This document shows positions 32,345 through 39,517 of a stretch of 39,517 bases of DNA, one piece after another. Every line of letters begins with the position of its first letter. The first letter of the stretch is position 1. The stretch is from Streptomyces noursei (lineage in GTDB: Bacteria; Actinomycetota; Actinomycetes; Streptomycetales; Streptomycetaceae). The position numbers and the translations under genes are program-made. Where the stretch lies: NCBI RefSeq assembly GCF_001646665.1, contig NZ_LWBU01000053.1, forward strand, positions 95,031 to 134,547, read 5' to 3'. The notes below the pieces were generated by a model. The model was not told the DNA's origin. It saw only the letters and a list, made by a program, of their open reading frames with translations, and did no database searches.

Positions 32345-32357
32345 ACGGGGTGGGGGC

Positions 32358-32382
32358 GGGCTGATGAGCCGCGGATCAGCCC
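32358..32382 (-). terminator. Hairpin after the histidine kinase gene
   Basis: GGGCTGAT (32358-32365) with ATCAGCCC (32375-32382), perfect 8-bp stem and nine-base loop, 21 bases past the kinase stop codon. Probably terminates the RNA methyltransferase-kinase unit ahead of the pheST promoter. Confidence 0.6.
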
Positions 32383-32403
32383 GTGGACGTCCTGGACCCT
32401 CTG

Positions 32404-33552
32404 TCACGTGAGGTACGAGGGTGCGCCCACGGGCAGGGTGAATCGGAACTGGGCGCCACCGGCGGGGCCGCGGCCGACGGTGATCGTCCCGCCGTGCGCC
32501 TCGACGATGCCCTTGACGATGTACAGGCCGAGGCCGGTCCCGCCGCGCTTGCTCCCCCGCCAGAAGCGGGTGAAGACACGGCCCATCGACTCCTCGGGGA
32601 TGCCGGGGCCTTCGTCGCTCACGGTGACGGCCGTTCCCTTCTCGTCGTCGTACGGGCCGGTGGGTGCCACCTCGATGGTGACGGTTCCCTCGCCGTGGCG
32701 CACCGCATTTTCGAGCAGGTTGCCGAGGACCTGGTCGATCTTGTCGGGGTCGGCCCACAGATCGGGCAGCGGACGGCGCACGCGGACGAAGAACCGGTCC
32801 GGCGACTGGCCGCGCGCGGTGTGCGCCTGGACGTGGCGGCCGACGGCCGCGGAGATGTCGACGGGCTGGCGGCGCACCTCGAGGCGCCCGGAGTCTATTC
32901 GGGAGATGTCGAGGAGTTCGGCGATCAGCCGGGTGACGCGGTTGGCGTCGGCGTCGACGGTCTCCAGCATCAGCCGCTTCTGGTCGTCGGTGAACCGCTC
33001 CCACTTGGCCAGCAGCGTGGCGGTGAAGCCCTTGACGGAGGTCAGGGGGGAGCGCAGCTCGTGGGCGACGGTGGCGATCAGCTCGGCGTGGCTGCGTTCG
33101 GTGCGGCGCCGTGCCTCGGTGCCGCGCAGGGTGACGACGACCTTCCGCACGGGCCCGAGCGGTTCGTCGCGCACGTAGCGGGCGGCGACGAGCACCTCGC
33201 GGTTGCCGGGCAGCAGCAGGTTGCGTTCGGGCTGCCCGCCGCGGATGGCGAGTCCGCCGTACGGGTCGGTCAGCGCCCACCAGCGCCGGCCCTTGAGGTC
33301 CTCCAGCGGCAGCGCCTGCTCCAGGGGCCGTCCGAGCGCCTCGGCGCGGGGTACGGCGGTGAGGCGCTCGGCCGCGGTGTTGAAGCAGACGACCCGGCCG
33401 TCCTCGTCGGCGACGACGAGCCCGTCGGGAAGGTCGTCGGGGGCGATCCCGGGCACACCGGTGCCCGGCGCGGCGTGACCGGCGGAAGCGCCCGCGCCCC
33501 TGCCCACTAAGGCGCCCTCCCGCGCCGCGGGCCTGCTGGTGCCGACCGTCAT
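32404..33552 (-). CDS. Orphan soluble PAS-domain histidine kinase
   Basis: 382 aa (or 367 from an internal GTG at 33507). No membrane segment. PAS domain at about 38-145 (LPDGLVVADEDGRVVCFN, PLEDLKGRRWWAL), HisKA with phosphoacceptor H164 in TVAHELRSPL, and HATPase_c with the N box LGNLLENAVRHGEG, G1 DEGPGIPEE, F box FTRFWRG, G2 GTGLGLYI. No response regulator is adjacent. Codon 15 of the long form is TTA (33508-33510), implying bldA dependence, but a good ribosome site GGGAGG precedes GTG 33507, which would exclude the TTA. It follows the RNA methyltransferase by 54 bases and is probably co-transcribed. Confidence 0.9.
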   Translation of the reverse strand: MTVGTSRPAAREGALVGRGAGASAGHAAPGTGVPGIAPDDLPDGLVVADEDGRVVCFNTAAERLTAVPRAEALGRPLEQALPLEDLKGRRWWALTDPYGGLAIRGGQPERNLLLPGNREVLVAARYVRDEPLGPVRKVVVTLRGTEARRRTERSHAELIATVAHELRSPLTSVKGFTATLLAKWERFTDDQKRLMLETVDADANRVTRLIAELLDISRIDSGRLEVRRQPVDISAAVGRHVQAHTARGQSPDRFFVRVRRPLPDLWADPDKIDQVLGNLLENAVRHGEGTVTIEVAPTGPYDDEKGTAVTVSDEGPGIPEESMGRVFTRFWRGSKRGGTGLGLYIVKGIVEAHGGTITVGRGPAGGAQFRFTLPVGAPSYLT

Positions 33553-33606
33553 CCCCGATTCCCACCCCTCCGTGTGACGCAGTGGGCCCCCGAGCCCGCC
33601 ACCCTA

Positions 33607-34461
<855 letters not shown>

Positions 34462-34499
34462 GGTGGTCGGCGGCTCTCTCGTGGTGGGTGCGGAACAGA

Positions 34500-34532
34500 C
34501 CGGACCCGCAGGCGCGGGGCCTGCGGGTCCGG
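34500..34532 (-). terminator. Terminator of infC-rpmI-rplT
   Basis: CCGGACCCGCAGGC (34500-34513) with its perfect complement GCCTGCGGGTCCGG (34519-34532), 14 bp, five-base loop, 23 bases after the rplT stop. Strong GC hairpin without U-tract. Confidence 0.88.
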
Positions 34533-34555
34533 GGGGAAGAACTGCGGCCTGAGGA

Positions 34556-34942
34556 TCAGGCGGCGGCCTTCGGGGCGTTGACGTCGCTCGGGAGCGCCTT
34601 CTGGGCGACCTCGACGAGCGCGGCGAACGCGTTGGCGTCGTTGACCGCGAGCTCGGCCAGGATCTTGCGGTCCACCTCGATGTTGGCGGCCTTCAGACCC
34701 TGGATGAGGCGGTTGTACGTCATGCCGTTGGCGCGGGCAGCGGCGTTGATGCGCTGGATCCACAGCTGACGGAAGTCGCCCTTGCGCTTCTTGCGGTCGT
34801 TGTAGTTGTAGACCAGCGAGTGGGTGACCTGCTCCTTGGCCTTGCGGTACAGGCGCGAACGCTGACCGCGGTAGCCGCTGGCCTGCTCGAGGATCGCCCG
34901 GCGCTTCTTGTGGGCGTTGACTGCCCGCTTGACGCGTGCCAC
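34556..34942 (-). CDS. rplT: 50S ribosomal protein L20 (bL20)
   Basis: 128 aa, basic. Begins [20 protein letters not shown], then [18 protein letters not shown] and [20 protein letters not shown], the standard L20 sequence that binds 23S rRNA early in 50S assembly. The C-terminal DVNAPKAAA tail is a little longer than in E. coli. Start is GTG with AAGGAG seven bases upstream. Third gene of infC-rpmI-rplT; L20 represses this operon in E. coli and B. subtilis, so it is the natural candidate for acting on the leader described here. Confidence 0.98.
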   Translation of the reverse strand: MARVKRAVNAHKKRRAILEQASGYRGQRSRLYRKAKEQVTHSLVYNYNDRKKRKGDFRQLWIQRINAAARANGMTYNRLIQGLKAANIEVDRKILAELAVNDANAFAALVEVAQKALPSDVNAPKAAA

Positions 34943-35044
34943 TTGTTAACTCCTTGTAGCGGGGCCGTGGTTGGACTCACACGGCCCGGAAACGATATGG
35001 GTCCCGGTGTCGGGCTGCCCCCGTCGGCCGGGGGCGGAGGTCAG

Positions 35045-35239
35045 TCAGATGCCCAGCATCTTCTTGATCTTGGCGCTGTCACCCGGGGCCATCTCGGCGT
35101 TGCCGGTGAGGCGACGCGTCAGCTTGGACGACTTGTGCTCGAGCAGGTGGCGCTTGCCGGCGCGCTCGCGCAGGATCTTGCCGGAGCCGGTGACCTTGAA
35201 GCGCTTCTTGGCACCGGAGTGCGTCTTGTTCTTCGGCAT
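35045..35239 (-). CDS. rpmI: 50S ribosomal protein L35 (bL35)
   Basis: 64 aa, highly basic: [20 protein letters not shown], then [20 protein letters not shown], the invariant L35 sequence. It lies between infC and rplT, about 100 bases from each, in the conserved operon order. ATG start with GAGGAGAG upstream. The 102-base gap to rplT contains no evident terminator. Confidence 0.98.
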   Translation of the reverse strand: MPKNKTHSGAKKRFKVTGSGKILRERAGKRHLLEHKSSKLTRRLTGNAEMAPGDSAKIKKMLGI

Positions 35240-35340
35240 AGCGCCGTTCTCTCCTCGTCAGTGGCGCTCCCAGCCGGTCCGGGGACCGGCGAGCGGGAGC
35301 GTCATGTGTGTCGGTTGAATCCTGGGCGGTTGCCCGGGAA

Positions 35341-35979
35341 TCAGGCCTCGGCAGCCTCGTCGGCGGGCGCGTCCGCGGGGACGTCCTCGTCCGCCTGGGC
35401 GGGCTGACCCTGGCGCTCGGCCTTGCGGGCGGCCTGCGCCTCGCGGGCCTCGGCCATGGCCTCGGTCTTCTTCTTGTGCGGTCCGAGAACCATGATCATG
35501 TTTCGGCCGTCCTGCTTCGGGTTCGACTCGATGAAGCCGAGGTCCTGGACGTCCTCCGCGAGCCGCTGCAGCAGTCGGTAGCCGAGCTCCGGCCGGGACT
35601 GCTCGCGACCACGGAACATGATCGTGATCTTGACCTTGTCGCCCTGCTTGAGGAACCGGACGACGTGACCCTTCTTGGTGTCATAGTCGTGCGGGTCGAT
35701 CTTCGGCCGGAGCTTCATCTCCTTGATGACCGTGTGCGCCTGGTTCTTGCGCGCCTCACGGGCCTTCATGGCCGACTCGTACTTGAACTTCCCGTAGTCC
35801 ATGAGCTTGCAGACCGGAGGACGGGCGTTCGCCGCGACCTCGACGAGGTCGAGGTCGTACTCCTGCGCAAGCTCCAGGGCCTTGGCAAGCGGAACAATCC
35901 CGACCTGCTCGCCGCTGGGACCGACAAGTCGCACCTCGGGAACGCGAATCCGGTCGTTGATGCGGGGCTCGGCGCTGAT
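35341..35979 (-). CDS. infC: Translation initiation factor IF-3, apparent ATC start
   Basis: 212 aa. N-domain [19 protein letters not shown], linker helix [16 protein letters not shown]-domain [20 protein letters not shown] and [18 protein letters not shown]: complete IF-3, which binds the 30S subunit and proofreads initiator tRNA and start codon. A 40-residue acidic, Ala-rich tail extends past the E. coli C-terminus. No ATG, GTG or TTG lies near the expected start; the frame there reads ATC AGC GCC GAG, with AGGAGG at 35984-35989 four bases before the ATC. IF-3 genes often use AUU/AUC/AUA so that IF-3 represses its own translation, and I take ATC 35979 as start. Annotation pipelines may instead extend to 36099. 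Confidence 0.9.
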   Translation of the reverse strand: MSAEPRINDRIRVPEVRLVGPSGEQVGIVPLAKALELAQEYDLDLVEVAANARPPVCKLMDYGKFKYESAMKAREARKNQAHTVIKEMKLRPKIDPHDYDTKKGHVVRFLKQGDKVKITIMFRGREQSRPELGYRLLQRLAEDVQDLGFIESNPKQDGRNMIMVLGPHKKKTEAMAEAREAQAARKAERQGQPAQADEDVPADAPADEAAEA

Positions 35980-36290
35980 GGATCCTCCTCGGTAGCACCA
36001 CGCGACCGCCTGGCGGACGGACGCGTAACGTCTGTTTCGTAAGACCAACCGCGCCGGCGCATGAAAAATGCCCCGGACGGGACACAGGCGGGGCTCCACG
36101 TGCTACCGGAGCACCGCCACGGCGTACCGCGGGGCGCACATCGGGCGGCTCCATCGTCCGTACGGAACGATGGTCGCCACCTGACCGGTGACCCGCCGTC
36201 CCGAGGGACGGCCAGGTGGGAGATCGGAGCCTCCACTTGTGGGCTGGAACACCTGTCGTGCCCAGCCGGTCGTCACACCAGGTTACCAGC
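35980..36290 (-). promoter_or_regulatory. infC operon leader (candidate attenuation/autoregulation region)
   Basis: About 300 bases of transcribed leader if the weak promoter TTAGCC (36304-36309), 18 bases, TAACCT (36280-36285) is right. In transcript order it has a hairpin CCGTCCC/GGGACGG (36196-36211), a longer hairpin at 36151-36173 (7-bp arms plus CCG.TA.CGG with one bulge), GTGCT/AGCAC (36100-36114), and an intrinsic terminator (36064-36094), then the ATC start. The segment GGTAGCAC at 36100-36107 (minus) can pair locally or, as a perfect 8-bp helix, with GTGCTACC at 35991-35998 directly before the ribosome site. No open reading frame was recognised inside. Confidence 0.55.
36064..36094 (-). 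terminator. Intrinsic terminator within the infC leader
   Basis: On the minus strand GCCCCG (36089-36094), a 13-base loop, CGGGGC (36070-36075), then ATTTTT. A U-tract is rare in this window, which makes this a real Rho-independent structure about 85 bases ahead of the infC start. An upstream GCCCCG copy at 36130-36135 could pair with the 3' arm and act as antiterminator. Confidence 0.65.
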
Positions 36291-36324
36291 TCCGGCCGGG
36301 TGCGGCTAACCGGGACGGGCCGCA

Positions 36325-36330
36325 TATCGT
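36325..36330 (+). promoter_or_regulatory. -10 of a probable leaderless DUF1844 transcript
   Basis: TATCGT (TANNNT) ends seven bases before the ATG of the DUF1844 gene, and no ribosome-binding sequence is present, the arrangement of leaderless genes in actinobacteria. The -35 is not clear. Confidence 0.5.
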
Positions 36331-36337
36331 GGGCGTC

Positions 36338-36712
36338 ATGAGTGACGCCACGCCGAGCAACGCCTCCGCCGCACAGACCACCGATTTCGAGACCATGACC
36401 CGCGACATCGCGGAGGTCCCCGCGGTCGAGGTGATCGTGACGGTCGCCGTCAACCTGATGAGCGCCGCAGCGGTCAAGCTCGGCCTCACCGAGGAGGGCG
36501 ACCAGTACAAGGACCTCGACGAGGCGCGCAAGCTGATCCACGCGCTGGCGGGCCTGCTGGACGCGGGCGCCACGGAGATCAGCTCGTTCCACGCGGCGCC
36601 GCTGCGGGACGGTCTGAAGTCCCTCCAGCTGGCCTTCCGCGAGGCGTCCCTCGTGCCCGACGAGCCGGGCCAGGGCCCGGGCGAGAAGTACACCGGGCCG
36701 GTCTTCGGCTGA
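36338..36712 (+). CDS. DUF1844 family protein
   Basis: 124 aa small cytosolic protein. Central part matches the DUF1844 family: VEVIVTVAVNLMSAAAVKLGL, then DLDEARKLIHALAGLLDAGA and LRDGLKSLQLAFREAS. The family is conserved next to the infC operon in Streptomyces-type chromosomes; function is unknown. It is divergent from infC and its message is probably leaderless. Convergent with the SseB-like gene with only 19 bases between stop codons, so transcripts may overlap. Confidence 0.85.
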   Translation: MSDATPSNASAAQTTDFETMTRDIAEVPAVEVIVTVAVNLMSAAAVKLGLTEEGDQYKDLDEARKLIHALAGLLDAGATEISSFHAAPLRDGLKSLQLAFREASLVPDEPGQGPGEKYTGPVFG

Positions 36713-36731
36713 TCCCGGGGCCCTGCGTGGA

Positions 36732-37466
36732 TCAGGGCCGTACGTAGAAGGGCTCGCCCGGGGGCGTGGCCGTGGCCGGCAGCAGTGCCAGGTCCAGGCC
36801 GCGCACCAGGCGGGCCCTCAGTGTCTCGTCGGCCGCCAGCGCGCGGGCGACGCGCCGGGCGGCCTCCGCCGGGGCGGCGTCGGGGGCCAGCACCAGGGCC
36901 AGGGTGCCGTCGGCCGTGCCGGGGCCCAGGTGGGCGCGGAGCACCCCGGGCTCGGCGGCGACGGCCGCGCGGACCGCCGCCGTGACGGCGGGGTCGGCGA
37001 GCGGGTCGGCGGAGGTGCGGCCCTCGGCGAGGGCGAGCAGCGCCGGGCCGGTCAGCTGGTACGGCACGGGGCCCGCGAGGTCCAGGACGAGCGTGTCGGC
37101 CTTCTCGTGGGCGGCCGCCTGGAGGGCCTGGTTTAGCGGTACGGCCACCGGACGGGCGGCCGGGTCCCACAGGGCCAGGGACGCCAGTGAGGTGAACGCG
37201 GGCAGGGCGCGGCGGTCGCCGGCGGTGAGCGTCGGCACGGCCATGTCGCTGGTCTTCTCGCGGCGCAGTCCCGTCTCCGGGTCCTCCTCGACCTCGCCGA
37301 GCACGGCGACGACCGGGACGAGCAGCCGGGCGTCCTTGAGGGCCGCGAGGACGCGGGGCTCGGCGGACCGGTCCTCCGCCCAGGCCGCGAGGGCCTCGGC
37401 GAGCCTCGGGTCGGCGGTGCCGTCGTCGTCGGAGAAACCGGGGTCAGGGATGTTCTTGAGGGCCAC
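36732..37466 (-). CDS. SseB-family protein
   Basis: 244 aa. N-terminal half resembles the SseB (enhanced serine sensitivity) domain: ARLLVPVVAVLGEVEED, TSDMAVPTLTAGDRRALPAFTSL, DPAARPVAVPLNQALQAA, DTLVLDLAGPVPYQL. The C-terminal half is Ala-rich with TLALVLAPDAAP and is related to the same family. No catalytic motif; function unknown, but SseB-like proteins are often encoded with type VII secretion genes in actinobacteria. GTG start 22 bases after the mycosin stop on the same strand, so it is probably the third gene of that operon. Confidence 0.78.
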   Translation of the reverse strand: MALKNIPDPGFSDDDGTADPRLAEALAAWAEDRSAEPRVLAALKDARLLVPVVAVLGEVEEDPETGLRREKTSDMAVPTLTAGDRRALPAFTSLASLALWDPAARPVAVPLNQALQAAAHEKADTLVLDLAGPVPYQLTGPALLALAEGRTSADPLADPAVTAAVRAAVAAEPGVLRAHLGPGTADGTLALVLAPDAAPAEAARRVARALAADETLRARLVRGLDLALLPATATPPGEPFYVRP

Positions 37467-37488
37467 GCGACGAGCCTAACGGCGCCGG

Positions 37489-38667
37489 TCAGCGCCCGGC
37501 GGCGCGGCCCCCGCGCCACAGGACGACCGCGGCGGCCAGCAGCAGCACGCCGAGGGCGCCGGTTACGGGGGCGAGCAGGCCGGCTCCCTCGTCCGCGCCG
37601 CCGGCGGCGGCCGGGCCGGTGCCGAAGTAGCGCCTGCCGTAGCCGGCGGTGGCGGCCTTGAGGTCGGCGGGGCGCAGCTTGGCGCCGGCCGCGATGGCCG
37701 CGGCCGGGTCGACCGTCCCGTACCCCTTGTCGATGTCGTGGCCGCCGCCCCGGGGGCGGTCGCGGGCGGTGTCGGTGAGGAGCTTCTTCACCTGGGCCGG
37801 GGTGAGGTTCGGGTGGGCGGCCCTGACCAGGGCGACGGCGCCCGAGACGAACGCCGAGGCGGCGCTGGTGCCCCACCCCTGGTAGTACTTCCGGTCCGGG
37901 TCGGCGATCACGATGTCGACGCCGGGCGCGCTGACGGTGGCGTACCAGCGGCTGGTGGAGAACGCGGCGTGGGTGCCGTACCGGTCGACGGCGGTGACCG
38001 CGATGACGCCCGGGTAGGCGGCGGGGTACGAGATGTGGTCGCCCTTGTCGCCGCCGTTGCCGGCCGAGGCGACGACGACGGCGCCCTTGGACAGGGCGTA
38101 CTGGACGGCGGCGTCCTCGCCCGCGTCGGGGTGGGCCGACTTGCTGTCGTCGCCGAGGGACAGGTTGATGACGTCGGCGCCCTGGTCGACGGCCCAGCGG
38201 ATGCCCTGGGCGAGGGCGGTGCCCCGGGTGTTGCGGGCCTTGGTGCGGGCCGGGTCGCCGCTTTCGAGGATGACGCGGACGGGGAGGATCTTCGCCTCGG
38301 GCGCGATGCCGAGGACGCCGTCCTCGCGGCCCGGTCCGTGCCCGTGACCCGCGATGATGCCGGCCATGGAGGTGCCGTGGCGGGCCCACGGGCGATCGCC
38401 GCGGCCGGCGCCGAAGCCGATGAGGTCCTTGCCGGGCAGGACGTTGCCCACGAGGTCGGGGTGGCTGTCGTCGACCCCGGTGTCGAGGACGGCGACGGTG
38501 ACGCCGGCGCCCTTGGTGGTGCGCCAGGCCGTTTCGGTGTGCAGGGCCTCCAGGCCCCACTGCTGGGCGCGGATGCCGTCGGCGCGGGCCGGGGTCGCGG
38601 GGAGCACGGCGAACGCGGTGGCGGCGAGGGCGGCGGTGACGGCGGTACGGCGGCGGCGGTTCGTCAT
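37489..38667 (-). CDS. Type VII secretion mycosin (subtilisin-like serine protease)
   Basis: 392 aa. Signal peptide (MTNRRRRTAVTAALAATAFA, cleavage near ARADG), S8 peptidase domain with the triad D in VAVLDTGVDDSHPD near 60, H in WARHGTSMAGIIAG near 97 and S in GWGTSAASAFVSGA near 275, and a C-terminal membrane helix (PVTGALGVLLLAAAVVLW) followed by basic residues. This signal-protease-TM build defines mycosins, membrane-bound proteases of ESX/type VII systems. Its ATG overlaps the stop of the upstream gene by four bases (ATGA). No EccC, EccB or WXG100 gene is in the window; they may lie beyond the right edge. Confidence 0.88.
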   Translation of the reverse strand: MTNRRRRTAVTAALAATAFAVLPATPARADGIRAQQWGLEALHTETAWRTTKGAGVTVAVLDTGVDDSHPDLVGNVLPGKDLIGFGAGRGDRPWARHGTSMAGIIAGHGHGPGREDGVLGIAPEAKILPVRVILESGDPARTKARNTRGTALAQGIRWAVDQGADVINLSLGDDSKSAHPDAGEDAAVQYALSKGAVVVASAGNGGDKGDHISYPAAYPGVIAVTAVDRYGTHAAFSTSRWYATVSAPGVDIVIADPDRKYYQGWGTSAASAFVSGAVALVRAAHPNLTPAQVKKLLTDTARDRPRGGGHDIDKGYGTVDPAAAIAAGAKLRPADLKAATAGYGRRYFGTGPAAAGGADEGAGLLAPVTGALGVLLLAAAVVLWRGGRAAGR

Positions 38668-39517
38668 CGGGGCTCCTGCGTGGCCTTGCCGCCGGTCTGA
38701 GCCGTCGTCCGCAGGCCCCGCTCGATCCGGTCGGCGATGCCGTCGGCGTCGTGCCCGAGGCCCGCCTGGGCCGGCGTGCTGGTCTGTCCCTCGGCCATCG
38801 CCTCGGCGGCGGGCTGCGGGTCGTCCACGGTGCGGCCGTCGGCGAAGCCGGAGACCGCGTAGACGACGACGGGTGCGTCGGTGAGGACACTGACGCGCCA
38901 GCTGGCGCGCTGCGCGTCGCCGAAGCGGGCGGCGACGGTGCCGGGCGCGGAGAGGGTCCGGGGCAGCAGGTCGGTCCGCTCGTCGAGGCTCTCGTCGGCG
39001 AAGCGCTCGCGCAGCGCGGTCATGCCGGGGCGGTCGGCGTCGGTGAACACCATGCCGACGGTGGTGACGCTGGTGGAGGTGGCGTCGGTGTAGGTGGCGC
39101 GCAGCACGCGCTCGCACCCCACCGGGCGCAGGGCCTTGGTCAGCAGCGGGTCGAGCGCGCCGGCGCAGGGGCCGTCGGGCGCGACGGCGACGCGCGTCCA
39201 GGTGCGGTCGGCCCGGCCCGGTCCGGCGCCCTCGCCGTCGAGGGTGCGCGGGAAGAGGGTGTCGACCGGCACGCTGTGCCACAGGCGGCGGGCCTCGGCG
39301 TAGTGGTCCGACGACTGCGCGGCCGAGTCGCCCACGAGCCAGGCCCCGGCGGCGGCCCCGCCGGTGAGCCCCAGGCCGAGCACCAGGCAGGCGACGGCCG
39401 CGGCGGCGCGGGCGGGGTGCCGGCCGGGCACGGGCCGCAGACGGGTGGTGGTCTCGGCGGGCGTCTCGGGCGGCGCCCAGTAGGGCTGTCCGGCGGGCGG
39501 GGCGGCCGGCGGGCCGG
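38664..39517 (-). CDS. Membrane-anchored protein of the mycosin operon (5' end missing)
   Basis: At least 284 residues, open to the right edge, so the start is outside the window. The N-terminal visible part is Pro-rich (GPPAAPPAGQPYWAPPETP), followed by one membrane helix AVACLVLGLGLTGGAAAGAWLVG and an extracytoplasmic domain with two cysteines (GPCAG, VGCER) that may pair, ending RGLRTTAQTGGKATQEPR. A GTG at 39431 gives a 255-residue version but is likely internal. Pro-rich head plus single helix is common among type VII secretion accessory proteins. Family not recognised; coupled to the mycosin by ATGA. Confidence 0.7.
   Translation of the reverse strand, partial: GPPAAPPAGQPYWAPPETPAETTTRLRPVPGRHPARAAAAVACLVLGLGLTGGAAAGAWLVGDSAAQSSDHYAEARRLWHSVPVDTLFPRTLDGEGAGPGRADRTWTRVAVAPDGPCAGALDPLLTKALRPVGCERVLRATYTDATSTSVTTVGMVFTDADRPGMTALRERFADESLDERTDLLPRTLSAPGTVAARFGDAQRASWRVSVLTDAPVVVYAVSGFADGRTVDDPQPAAEAMAEGQTSTPAQAGLGHDADGIADRIERGLRTTAQTGGKATQEPR

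Noticed and set aside
32266..32403. T-box or phenylalanine leader before pheS
   Set aside because: The predicted leader is only about 65 bases, with no T-box core and no Phe-rich leader peptide.
36000..36099. infC start at 36099 or at an in-frame TTG near 36049
   Set aside because: These would translate through the leader terminator and give a non-homologous N-terminus without a ribosome site.

Overview
The window is very GC-rich DNA with strong GC bias at third codon positions, frequent GTG/TTG starts, ATGA stop/start overlaps and GC-rich hairpins without U-tracts. The gene content (argCJBDR-type operon with argG and argH, pheST, infC-rpmI-rplT, NsdA-like and SpoIIE-phosphatase regulators, a mycosin) points to the core chromosome of a Streptomyces. 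The species cannot be fixed from sequence alone. All gene assignments were made by reading motifs; no database search was possible.

Layout. (1) 1-5165: a Tat-exported glycerophosphodiester phosphodiesterase, a PlsC acyltransferase, a TetR/MFS efflux pair with a clear operator, and a dienelactone-hydrolase-like protein. (2) 5166-13704: arginine biosynthesis, all on the minus strand. argC-J-B-D-R is one tightly overlapping operon and argG-argH a second block. Each block starts at a good sigma70-like promoter overlapped by a candidate ARG box. A secreted L,D-transpeptidase gene on the plus strand sits between argR and argG. (3) 13870-15591: a two-gene operon of a HEAT-repeat protein and a MerR regulator fused to HEAT repeats, preceded by a MerR-like dyad. 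(4) 15733-22282: a short UvrA-like (UvrA2/DrrC-type) protein, a 13-bp tandem repeat array, an AraC/VOC pair, a decayed ketoacyl-synthase fragment, a cupin-zinc-ribbon protein, an RlmG/RsmC-type methyltransferase, a GNAT and a DUF1918 protein. (5) 22464-28462: a family-10-like glycosidase, 3-hydroxybutyryl-CoA dehydrogenase, a small TTA-containing membrane protein, a NUDIX hydrolase, an NsdA-like TPR regulator and a membrane PP2C phosphatase. (6) 28613-36340: translation genes, namely pheS-pheT, a SpoU-type RNA methyltransferase followed by an orphan soluble PAS histidine kinase, and infC-rpmI-rplT with a long structured leader. (7) 36338-39517: a DUF1844 protein, probably leaderless, then a SseB-like protein, a mycosin and a partial membrane protein of a type VII secretion type.

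Most notable points: infC apparently starts at ATC behind a leader carrying an intrinsic terminator and competing pairings; TTA (bldA) codons in a small membrane protein and possibly in the histidine kinase; the MerR-HEAT operon with its operator; the 13-bp minisatellite upstream of the uvrA-like promoter; a double-frameshifted FabF relic; and several large perfect inverted repeats between convergent genes. The three stretches longer than 300 bases without an intact gene are 18139-18462 (promoter plus tandem array), 19310-19645 (FabF relic) and 35980-36337 (infC leader).
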